From positions 124,001-188,000 of the forward strand of contig JAFCMP010000068.1 in assembly GCA_017506865.1 (NCBI GenBank): DNA of 64,000 bases, written 5' to 3'. Origin of the DNA: Tribonema minus. Taxonomy: Eukaryota > Sar > Xanthophyceae > Tribonematales > Tribonemataceae. Every line of letters begins with the position of its first letter. The stretch's first letter is position 1. Made by a program: the position numbers and the translations under genes. This document shows positions 23,552-34,054 of the stretch, piece after piece. The notes beneath the pieces are model-generated. The model was not told the DNA's origin. It saw only the letters and a program-made list of their open reading frames with translations, and did not search any database.

Positions 23552-26500
23552 AGACGCCGTGGCCAAGTGGGGCGCGTCCACGCGCGCCGACCTCGCGCGC
23601 CACCTGCGCCCCCTGCGCCAGAACCTCTGGCTGCCGACCGGGCGCCAGCTGCTCGGCGCGGCGGTCCTCGCGCCGCTCGCCGGCTGCGCGGGCTACTACG
23701 CCTTCGCGTACGCGCTGCGCGAGTCACTGTGCTACGACAGGCTGCAGCGCGTCGACGACGCGCTCTACGACACTGCCGCCGCCGCGGAGACCGCGCAGCG
23801 CGCACCGCCGCCGCCGCTGTCGCAGCCACCCGCGGAGCGCGCCCGCGCGCTGAGCGCCGGCGACGTGCGCGGCCTGCACGGCGCGCTGTCGTCGCCGCCG
23901 GCGGGCGTCACGGTGCTGCTCGGCGCGGACGAGGCGCACGCCGCGCGCTGGGCGAGCGCCGTCCTGTCGGCGCGCCCCGCGTGCGTGACGGTAAAGTTCC
24001 CCGCAGCGGCGGCGGCGGCGGCGGCGGCGGGGGCGGAGGACGCGCACGCGTGGGAGCTCCTGCGCGCCCTCGCCGACGGCCTCGGGCTGCAGTACCTGAA
24101 GCTGAGGTTCGCGCTCGCGGCTGCGCTGCCGGCGGCGGCGCGGCGGCGGCGGCGCGGCGGCGCGGAGGCGGCGAGCGATTCTGCGCTCGACCTGCGCGTC
24201 GCGCTGGACACGGTGACGGGGGCGCTGGAGGAGATTCGGGGGGAGGGGTCGCAGCGGCAGCTGCACCCCGTCATCGTGGTGCGGGGGCTGGGGGGGCTGC
24301 TGCGGGGGGGAGGGGGGGGGGGGGGGAGGGGGGCGTGGGCGGGGGCGACCTGGTGGAGACGTTCCTGGCGTGGTGCAGAGAGGCAAGTGTCTGCATGGTA
24401 TAGACCGTAATTAGTTGAGCAATAGTACATAGGTGTGTACTCCTGAAGTTGTCAAATGCGTAAATGTGTGTATAGTGTGTGTGGCTTCGTGCGGTGATTG
24501 CTGCCTACTATGTTGGTTCCAAGGCCCGTAAAGCAAGGCGGTGGTACTGCACGCGCGGCAATGCCAGCCGTTGACACAGAGCCAACCGGGTGCCTACATC
24601 GCAGCGCTCCACCCGCAGGTGACATTGCAGAAGGCACATGGCCCGCATGGCACTCGCCTTGTCGCAGGCAAGTCTGCCGAGACAAGTCGCCGCTCTGCGC
24701 GCAGGGGCACAAGGGAGTGGCAGGGTGCTGCAAGGGGCAGGGGGAGGCTCGTAAACACTCTTGGCCGCCTTCACTGCTCACGACCGTCATGCGTACCAGC
24801 CTAAATTTCTGCTGAAATGCGAGCGTATGTGCGCATGTTACGTTCTGTCTTCTCGCGCAGGTGACCGGAGAAAGGCACCTGGCGCACGTGGTGGTCGCCA
24901 TGTCTCAGGCGAACCTGCCGGACGGAGCGGTTGATGCGGTTTTGGGGGCACAGGGGGGCACTCAGGGGGGCGCTGAGGGGGCGGTCTGGGGGCCCAGCGC
25001 GGTGCCATTGGAGACGCTTTGGAGGCACGTGGAGCGGAGCCTGAAAGTGTCGTTTCCAAAGGCGGTGAGACTCTGCCATTGGCTGCGCGTAAATGTTGCT
25101 GCTGTGAATGCTGTAGTGCCCCGCTGCTACAAGGCAGATGCACGCAGAGGCACGCTGGACGACTGATATCATCATTGTGCACACTGCGCTTCAGACACGT
25201 ATACAAGAGGCTGAGCGAGGTGTTCTGAGACGCTCAACGCTCTGAGCCGAAGCGTAAAGGAAATTATAGCGGTGAAAATGGCTCATCTCAGCAGTAACGA
25301 GGGCTTCTGGCCAGACCGCCAATAACGTAGGCCGTTGCAGGGAAGTGTCAGATGCTCAGCGAAGTGGACTGAGCAATGTCGTTGATGCGTTGCTCATCTT
25401 GAGTGGTTCACACTACCTCATCGCTCAGTCCTAACTGACATGAGCTTCTGTACGTGCATATTGTATTGCTGCAGCTACCCATGTAGCCTTCCACTGTGTA
25501 CATGCCGCTGCGGTATCTGGAGCGCTACTTGTCAGAGTATGTCACGTTTCATCCCTCAGACAATCAACGTGTCTTCATCTTGTGCTGGTCCAAAGTGAAA
25601 CTTGGCCAGAGCCATTGTTGGCATACATTGCTCTGTGTCCTCTGAAAATGTAAATGCCATTACATCATACACGCCTCAGGCCGGCTTGAGTGTCTTTTAG
25701 CATGCCTGTCTCTGTATTCAGCGCGAGGCTGAAAACTCACAAACTAAGTTCACGACTCGAGTGTCTTGGGTCTTGCTCCAGCACCATCCTCGACACCTGC
25801 ACCTCATGCGCTGTTGCGTGGACAGGTTGCTTCATACTTGCCGTACCGCACACAATGCTCCGTTCAGCAGCGCAGAGTGCACCGTTGACTTCAGCAGAAG
25901 CCGCACTCATACCCGGCTGCACACGATGCAACCCTTCCCTTAGCTGAGCCGTGACACGCTGCTGCAATGCCCAGGACCCTGCGGCGCTGGATCAGGCTGC
26001 AGCGCTCGTGGTGGAGACGCTGTGCGGGCCCGTTGGCGACGCCGCAGGCGACGTGGAGCGCGCGCTGCGTGCCGCCGACGCGCGCGCCGCCGCCGCCACG
26101 GGCCACGGCAAGAGGTGACTTCACGGATGAGGGTCGCGCAGCGCCTGTCACTCTGACTAGATGGCTGCGCCAGCGCGCATACTGCGGGCGCAAGAGTTGC
26201 GCGTTGCAGGAGCTGCAGCATCACTCAGCGACGCTGCTGCTGCTGCTGCGTGCCGCCGACGCGCGCGCCGCCGCAGCCACGGGCCACGGCAAGAGGTGAT
26301 GCCACGGGCGAGGGTCGCGCTGCGCGCTGGTACAAATGGGTAGATGGTGGCGCCGGCGCGCATGCTGTGGGGCGTGAAGAAGGCGCGTTTGCAAGAACTG
26401 CAGTATTGCTCAGCGACACTGCTGCTGCTGCTGCTGCTGCTGCCGCTGCTGCTGCCGCACCGCAGCAACGGGTTCCGGCAGCGCTGCTTTTGTCCGCCTC

Positions 26501-29500
26501 ACAAATGCACTGTGGCAGCTCAATGGGCTTCTCCGCTTATTCTTCATGCCCGTCATTTGCAAACGCCGCCAGAGTCAAGTCGCTTTGCCATCGCAGGGCA
26601 TCTCCTGGGTGCGCTCGGTGAAACAGCGGGCACTGGCTCCTGTGCCCCCGGCTCAGCTATGTACTGGCACACGCAGCGACGGCAGCCTGATTGAGCGCTG
26701 CTGCTGCCGCCCTTGATTCCATGATTACGGACCGGTAGTTCGCTTAGCTTTACTGGCGTGCCCTTTTTGTTCAGTGTGCGTGCGTGTGACTCAGCGGTGC
26801 CAGCGCCTGATTTTGCGGCTCAGTCGGTGGCGCCCACAACAGCAACGGCGGCAGCGGCGGTCATACATTCACCCATGGTCGCGTGGTTGGTTGAGCATTG
26901 CTGTGGCCCTGTTTCCTACCGAGTGCGCCATGAGGTCACAGCATCAACTGATATCAGAGCTCTCAAAAATGATTGTCTGCATTGCATGCGCAGCGACTCC
27001 GCAGCGCCCATCCCCATGGCTCAGCTGGCGGCGTGCGCGGCGGCGGCAGCAGCATGTTTGAGCGCTGCTGCCCCCCGCGTGCCCAGCCAATACTCAGTGA
27101 GGTCATACCATGCACTAACACTAGAGCTCATATGTTCTGTGCGTGCAGCGACTCGGCGGCGCTGTCGCCTGTCACCACGGCTCAGCTGGCGGTGCGCGCC
27201 GCGGCGGCGGCGGTGTGGTCGAGCGTTGCTGCTGCGCTCACGCCTCTCATGACGCCCGCCGCAGCGCGCGCAGCGGCGGGCGGGCAAGGCGACTCCTCGC
27301 CGCAAGCCCTGGCAGCCGTGTTTCAGGTGCGGCAAGAGCGTACATGGGGTATACCTGCCGAGAATTCCCCGCTGCGGGTGCTGCTGCCTCATTGCTCAGC
27401 GCCGCGGCACTCGGCGCCATGTAGCGAACGATGTCTGTAGCTGGTGTGGTGTGGTCCTCGCCTGTTGCGTTGTGCAATGAGGCCGAGGCGCGGTCGCTTG
27501 CGCTCTGTGCGACACATGTCAAAAGTATGGAGGGTTGGAGTCTGCGACGTAGGTGAGAGTTCATTGTCTTCGGACGTCAGGTCGCTGCCCGCGCCACTTG
27601 CTCTCTGCGGTGAGGGACCACAGCAACGGTCGATGCATTGGCATGGGACCATGACGACCCTGATGCGTTGCACACCACAGGTATCGCAAGATTCTGTTAA
27701 TGCGAGATTGGGGGGGGGGGGGCGCTGTGCATGCGCCGCTGTCGGCGAAGGGGCCATCTGTTGAGGAAGCTGAAGCACTTCAAGTACACAAAGACGCACT
27801 GCGAGAGGACTGTCAGCATGCAGGTTTTTCAAGAGACGAGGGTGTGCTGCAGATGCCGCCACTGGTCAAGAAGGGGCTGCTTGTCATAGACGCAGCTCCT
27901 CGTTGCAATCGCCCTTCCATAACATCATGATAAGACCAAGGTGCCATGTCATACATGTATTCTGGCCATTCTCAGTGCCATTCGCATGCGAACCCCTGAC
28001 TGTTTCAGCAGCACACTGGCGTCAGACATGCGCATTGAACCCCATTGCTCAAATTGCCTACGACCCCCCCCCTTCAAACCACCTGTTAGATTGCTCATGA
28101 CTACGGTTGATTAGTAGTGTTTTCCTCCTTCCAGGGCATGCCCAGTCAGTCCCATGGTCTCATGACCACTCCTCTGTCCACCGTGCGCCGCCGTGCAGCT
28201 CATTGAAGCACTGGGCCGCAACGGCACGTCACCCGCGCCAGTTTCCCCACCAGTTTCCCTGCCGCTGCCAACGGTTATCGATGAGTACTTCAACGGTGAC
28301 GCCGCTGCCGTGACGAGGCTCCTACGGGCAGGAGTGCTGCGGATCATGCCTGCGCACGTAGAGGGCCCCGCCGGTATGCGCGCTTGAAGTACAGTCTTCA
28401 AGTGTTGAAGTTCGAGTATGCATACAGCTGTGTGTGCCATATGTCAGTGGTATGAGCAGCAGAGCATAGTCTGCATGCATACCTCTGGCAGAGTGTGCGC
28501 TGCTCAGCGCGCGCTGCGCCCGCTGCTGGCTCACCGAGGCAAGCCGTGCAAGCGGTGCCATCCCCGCAGCACTGCCTCTGCTGTGCAGAAAGCTGCACCG
28601 CGCCGCAACCAGCATCGCGCATCACCACTCTAGGCATGCTGAGAGCTAGGGCGCCCTTCTCGGTGAAGAGAGTTAAAAATGCGCACCACAGCGTCTAGGC
28701 ATGCTGAGAGCTAGAGTGAACTCTAAGTAGAGTTCTCTTGTCGGTGAGCAGTCCAAAGTGTGTGCCACACCATGTGCGATGCGCTCCTCTGCCTGACAAG
28801 GCCAGCCACTTTACGCATCCCCCCCGTACGGTGTCATTGTGGCCACGGGCAACGCAACCCGCACCACGCATCACTATTCTGGGCATGCTGAGAGCTAGAG
28901 TTCTCGTGTCGGTGAAGAGTTTAAGGTGTACGTCGCAGCATGTGCGATGCGCTCCTCTACCTCACACGCGACCAGCTACTGCACTCACTTTCCCTTCATG
29001 ATGCCATCGCATCTGCGTCTGCGGCGCTGCTGTCAGGCGCCGCGCGGCCGCTGGCGCCGCCGCGCGCTATCACTGTGTATGTACAACCTTGAATCAAATG
29101 CCACGCGAAAGACCACTCTACGCATTCCTCACAGCATGCGGTGTCAACGCATCTGCGCCTGCGCTGCCGCCAGGCGCCGCGCGGCCGCTGCCGCTGCCGC
29201 ACGCTATCACTGTGTATGTACAACCTTGAATCACTTGCCACGCGAAAGACCACTCTACTCATTCCTCACAGCATGCGGCGTCAACGCATCTGTACCTGCG
29301 CTTCACCCAGGTGCCGCGCGGCCGCGGGCAACTCAACCAGCATCATACATTAACACTCTCGGCATGCTGAGAGCTACTTGGCGTTCTCTTGTCGTCACAG
29401 AGTGTGCGATGCGCTCCTCTGCCTCACACGCGACCAGCTACTTCACTCGCTCTCCCTTGCGCAATGTCGTGGTATCTGCGCCTGCGCTGCCGCCAGGCGC

Positions 29501-32500
29501 CGCGCGGCCGCTGCCGCTGCCGTACGCACACGTGGGCGTCGCGCCGCCATCATGCGCCATGCTGTACGCTATCACTTTGTACGTGCAACCCTGGACCACT
29601 TGGCGCGCAAAAGACTACTCTATGCATTCCTCACAGCATGCAACATGAACGCATCTGTGCCTGCGCTACACCCAGGCGCGGCGCGGCCGCTGCCGCTGCC
29701 GTACGCACACGTGGGCGTCGCGTCGCCGCTGGTGGCCGGGGTCTTTGCCGTCCTGGCGCGCACGCGCTGCAGCGGCGCTGCGCCAGCGCGCAGCGGCGAG
29801 GAGGACGCGCCGTGGCTCAGCATCGGCGCAGCGCTGCGCAGGTTAGTGGGGGCTTGCTGGACGCTCCTCTCTGCGGACACCACACAGCTTGAAGTTTGAA
29901 TTAGACCAGCAGACTTGCAGGCAAACAAGTATTGAGCACTGCAACGCCTCAGAGTTCATCATTGAAGTTGTTGCCAAACTGGACCCGTGCTATGTAGCAG
30001 GGCTTGCAGCTATGCAGCAGAGGAAGCAGCGCTGCACGCGCGGGACTATCTCTTGATGTTGCATGGACGTCCCACACATCTTTCGGAAGTACCCTGACTT
30101 CAAGAATAGTGCCATCATGAAACCCTACTTCAACTTACACAGGATGCCGCCGCAGTACCATTGCACGCCATGCCCACCATCTATGACAAGGAAGCCGCCT
30201 ATATGCCCCACCAATTCAACAGCGCATCGCCACATCACCATCCCCCGCACCGCGCGCGCGACCAGGCTGGGGGAGACGGCGACAGCGGAAGCAGCGCTCG
30301 ACGCGCGGCACGCCGCGGCGCTGGCGGACGCGCGGCGCGTGGGCGACGTGCGGCAGAGCCTCGGCGGCGCGCACGTCGAGAGGATCACGGAGCTCCACAG
30401 GCTGAGGAACGCCAACGGCATTGAGGTGAGCGCGATGAACGGCACCTTCCTGATTTGAGTGTGGAACGGTGTCAGTAGTCGTGCGCAGCAGAGCCTTGGT
30501 GGCGCGCGCGTCGAGAGGGTCACGGAGCTCCACAGGCTGAGGAACGCGAACGGCATCGAGGTGAGCGCGATGAGCGGCACCTTCTTTTTGAGTGCTTGAG
30601 ATTTGAATGCGCAACGGAGTTCAGTAGCCTGGTTTGTTCTCAAATGACACGCGCATGTGCATGCGGAGAGGGGGGGGGGGTCGCGGGCGCTAGCCGTCAC
30701 TTTCAACTAAAACATTTAAGTCTTCATTTGTATGTAGGAACATCTAGTTTGAAAGAGTTAGATGCAGGCCGTCCCAAGAACGCCAACGCTCGCGCGTCCC
30801 ATATCCCTGGCCCTGCTAGTTCATTCACGGCGGCACAGGGGCTTAAGCAGTTGCGGCTCATCAACGAGCATGAGATGATTGCCTGGACTCACCCCCCCCT
30901 CCTTGCGCTCTTGTGGCGGCAGGACACGCACACGGTTGGCAGCGCTGAGGTCGGCCAATGAGATGCGCCGTCGTGTCTTGAAGCTACTACACACACTGAG
31001 CTCGCGCTGTTGGGAGAAAGTGAGGTCATTTGTTACGTACCACTGTATCGCTGGACGCCACCCCCACCTTAACCCCCCCCCCCCCCCCCCCCCCCGTCTT
31101 CTGGCGCACTCCTCGCGGCAGGACACGCTGCGCGCGGAGGAGCAGGCCATCGGCGCGCGGCTGGCGGCGCTGCGGTCCGCCAGGGAGGCGCTGGCGGCGC
31201 AGCGCGCGGAGGCCGCGGCGCAACAGGGGGACATGCCGTCGGTGAGCCCCCTTTGATTCTGTGCATACCGTATGTACACGCGTTCTCACATACCGTACGC
31301 AGGCGATGAGCCTTCCAGGTTACGTACTGTTGGAAGACTGGTCATGTGCGGAGCCACCTGGGGCAGGTATGGTAGGCAGACTCCTGTCGGCGAGCCGCGC
31401 TGTGGTAGGTGGCGTGCGCTTGGTGTTTTGTGCCATCGTGTGCGTTCCCTGTGACACGCAGCGCGCGGAGGCCGCGGCCGTGCCATCGGTGAGTCTCCGC
31501 TTCTTGCTGAACACCGCATGTAGGCAGCGCTTAGATACCGCATGTGGGTGGAGCTGCCGTCAGGGAGCCTTCGGCGAGCCTTTGACCGGACTACTGTATG
31601 CAGACTTGCTTGCCGTAGGCAGACTCGGTGCGTACCATGGGCGGACGCGCTGTCAGTGAGCCCCCCTCGGTACAAAACACGGGCAGACCGCCATCGGCGA
31701 GCGGTTCTTTGCCACATACTGTAGGCAGGTGATGAGCCCCCCCCCCCCCTTGGCGCACGTTGTAGGGAGACTGGTCATGTGCTGAGCCACTGGGGGTAGG
31801 GACGGTATGCAGACTTTTGTCGGCGAGTCACGCTGTGGTTCATGGCGTGCTCTTGACATTTTGCGCCATCGTGTGCGAACGATGCAACACGCAGAGCCGT
31901 ATGAATTTGCAGCTTGACGGTTCCATGGCTGAGGTGTTCTTGCGCTCCTCCGTTGTCCCGCTGTTTCTTGCAGGCGGTGATGCACGTTGCTCTGCCGCCC
32001 CAAGACACTGCAACGACACTTCCATTACCTATCTTAAAGCAAATCTGTTGACTGTGTTTTTTTTTAATCCATGGTTGCCACAACAAATTTACCAACACCC
32101 GTGGAGTCGAGTGATTGTTCAGCATGGCGCGTTCACGCAGATGACTCTGCGTTCATACTCAATTCTCAATCCCCCCCCCCCCCCCACACACACACACACA
32201 AAACCCTGATCAGGTTGTCAAGTCGCTGCGGCATGTGCTGAGCACTGTGATGAGCGCTGGCACCAGCAGCACAGATGCGGCAGCGCTCCACGGCCTCGCC
32301 GTGGACGTTCTGGAGGAAGTCGCGGAAGAAACCGGCGGGGTCTTGGCGGCGGATCTGGTGCAGGTGAGCGCTGTGACAAACTTCAAGTGCTAGCTTCAAC
32401 TGTGTGGTTGCCAGTTTTCCGAATGCAGCAGCAGAGCGTGTTTGCAGAGACATGCATGTGCTTGAAGGGCACACGTCAAGGAGTACAGAACAGCATCACG

Positions 32501-33841
32501 CGATTCGCACTGGCGTTCTGCCGCCTCCGTCAAGAACAATCGCCAAGGCCAACTCACATAAATGTGATCACACCATGCACATGGCAACTCGTCAAGTCGC
32601 TTATATATCAAGCAGTCCCTGATGACCTCCGGGGCCCAGGCCCTAACCTAGTCGTTCACGGTGTTGCGCATGCGGCTTGTCCGCTGTGGAAGAGCCATCT
32701 AAATCTGGACAGCATCCCTAATTGTGAGCGCAAGTACACTAACTGTACAGTCACTGTCCTCTGTGCTCGTGTACGCCCGCTGCCAACCATCTTGCAGTAG
32801 ACTGTAGTACTGCTTCTAGGATATGTGCGTCGCATGCCGTCAGCTGCTCCACTTGTGAGCGACACCGCTTACTGGCTACGCAAACTCGGTGCCGTTCTTC
32901 GCACAATGTCCTCGCATCATTTCATCACATGTCGTCACCACCATCGAGCGCAATGCACCCCCTGCGTCGGCGCGCAGGGCGTGCTGTCGGTGCTTGGAAC
33001 GCCACTGCCGGCCGCAGACATACGGCGCGGCATGCACGGCCTCGCGGCGGCGCCGGGGGCGCAGCAAGTCGACGTGGGGCAGCTGGTTCGCGTGCTCATT
33101 GCTCAGGTAAGAAGAAACTGCACTTGAAGTTTGAGCAAACAATGCAGTAAACTTCAGCGCTGCGCTGCAGCAGCTGGCAGCACTTTGCACAGGGCGACGC
33201 TCCGTCCGCCTTGGTGCGACGCTCCGTCCGCCTTGGTGCGACGCTTGCCTGACGCGTTTGCAGCTTGGCGCGGGTCCTCACGCATGCAAAGTAGTGCAGT
33301 GGTGGCAGTGAGCCCCCAGCCCCCACCTGTTGCCGCGCTTCTTTCTCTGTACCACCCTCAAAAATGGCAGTACCTTCGGTTGCAATTGTGCATACAAATG
33401 GCCCGCGTGTCCTCGCCCTGCATTCAGCACATCGTCCACACCGTCGTGTAGAACACAGGATACGTCGTACTGGTTGTGAATTCATGACTCATATGTACGT
33501 GAAAACATTCATCTGACTGCTGTGCCACCCTATGTATGGCGCTATGTACCCCCTCGTTGCAGGACTCGCCAACACTGGGCATGACGTACTCAGAGGGGTC
33601 TGTCCGCGCCACCAACACTTCAACTCTTGAAGATACTGCTGATACTCAGGGCGCTCAACATACTTCTGGCAGTGAGTCATCTGATGCTGATGCGGAAGCA
33701 GCGCAGCGCGTGCCAGCAGACACCGACAGCGTTGAAGTCAGGAAGAGGGGCGGGGAGAGGGGGGCTGCAGCCAACATTGCTGTGACAACGCCCGAGACCG
33801 CCAATGACAGCGACGTGAGGTGGTGGGATGCGGCACCGTAG
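23552..33841 (+). CDS. Large membrane-anchored ATPase-like protein with degenerate P-loop region and coiled coil
   Basis: Exons: ~23552-24382, 24861-25064, 25975-26114, 27149-27326, 28199-28373, 29676-29841, 30266-30425, 31122-31241, 32214-32363, 32978-33106, 33563-33841; phases agree from exon 2 to the stop. Exon 1 has a hydrophobic segment (LLGAAVLAPLAGCAGYYAF), a P-loop-like strand without GKS/T (GVTVLLGADEAHAARW), and a Walker B/sensor-like pair LHPVIVVRGLGGLL and ERHLAHVVVAMSQANLP. Exon 5-6 fragments (YFNGDAAAVTRLLRAGVLRI; HVGVASPLVAGVFAVL) look like the winged-helix tail of Yme2/RNA12-like ATPases. Exons 7-8 form a charged coiled coil; the C-terminus is helical, then acidic and Ser-rich. 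The organelle-membrane ATPase-like role is inference. Reading frame shifts across the G-run at ~24304-24338. The 5' end is missing. Low-similarity exons between 25064 and 25975 may be missed. Confidence 0.6.
24304..24342 (+). other. Long G-run in an exon where the reading frame changes
   Basis: Upstream the exon reads HPVIVVRGLGGLL in one frame; directly downstream GDLVETFLAWCRE reads in another, and it is the latter frame that joins the next exon in phase. The interrupted G tract between them makes a miscounted homopolymer the simplest explanation. Confidence 0.7.
26065..26440 (+). repeat. Donor echo of the 25975-26114 exon (tandem unit ~180 bp)
   Basis: The exon end RAADARAAAATGHGK with its donor (26068-26150) is repeated at 26247-26325, and the following intron sequence (26160-26250, with a CTG run) is repeated at 26344-26440. 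The second copy keeps the splice-donor context. Confidence 0.85.
26773..27245 (+). repeat. Two acceptor echoes upstream of the 27149 exon
   Basis: The start of the true exon (CGACTCGGCGGCGCTGTC..., with TGCAG before it) recurs in degraded form at about 26773-26860 and 26975-27065. The middle copy keeps 'GCGCAG' as a usable acceptor and the TCAGCTGGCGG block. Confidence 0.75.
28630..29700 (+). repeat. Nested tandem array leading into the 29676 exon
   Basis: Two interleaved repeats. The acceptor plus exon start ('CCAGGCGCCGCGCGGCCGCTG') occurs near 29035, 29169, 29310 and 29493 before the true exon at 29676. A second motif, GGCATGCTGAGAGCTAG, occurs near 28633, 28698, 28882 and 29361, followed by GTGCGATGCGCTCCTCT near 28768, 28942 and 29404. 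Spacing is 130-190 bp. All copies precede the true acceptor. Confidence 0.85.
30355..30595 (+). repeat. Donor echo of the 30266-30425 exon
   Basis: The exon end encoding ERITELHRLRNANGIE plus its gtgagc donor (30355-30450) is repeated at 30486-30595 with few changes. The protein reading is conserved (ERVTELHRLRNANGIE). The copy could serve as an alternative exon end. Confidence 0.9.
30915..31905 (+). repeat. Echoes on both sides of the 31122-31241 exon, with a 430-bp tandem duplication
   Basis: 'GGCAGGACACGC' at the true acceptor is echoed near 30915-30935. The exon end (CGCGCGGAGGCCGCGG ... GTGAG) is echoed at about 31445-31500. The following intron sequence 31300-31480 is repeated at 31725-31905 (shared AGACTGGTCATGTGC and TGTCGGCGAG blocks). 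Confidence 0.7.
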
Positions 33842-34054
33842 CAAATTTGAGCGGCGCAGCAACGGCACACGCGAGTGTAGCTATAGGCAGCCACTGCCAG
33901 CATCAACATGCGAAAGTTTTGACTCATTTGTGCGCCTGCTCATGTGCTCGCGAGAGCCTGCGCAAGCGCCAACCGCTGCTATGCGGCCCTCCACTTGACC
34001 CGACCCTGTAAATTGGTACATACATACACGAGCGCCGTCGCACGCGCGCGCGCG

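Noticed and set aside
25500-25550. Possible ATPase exon with PLRYLERYLSE
   Set aside because: The frame has a stop just upstream, there is no acceptor between that stop and the segment, and no usable donor follows.
29100-33841. LETM1-type identity for the C-terminal half of the ATPase-like gene
   Set aside because: The coiled coil suggested it, but no LETM1 ribosome-binding core is seen and phase ties these exons to the upstream ATPase-like exons.
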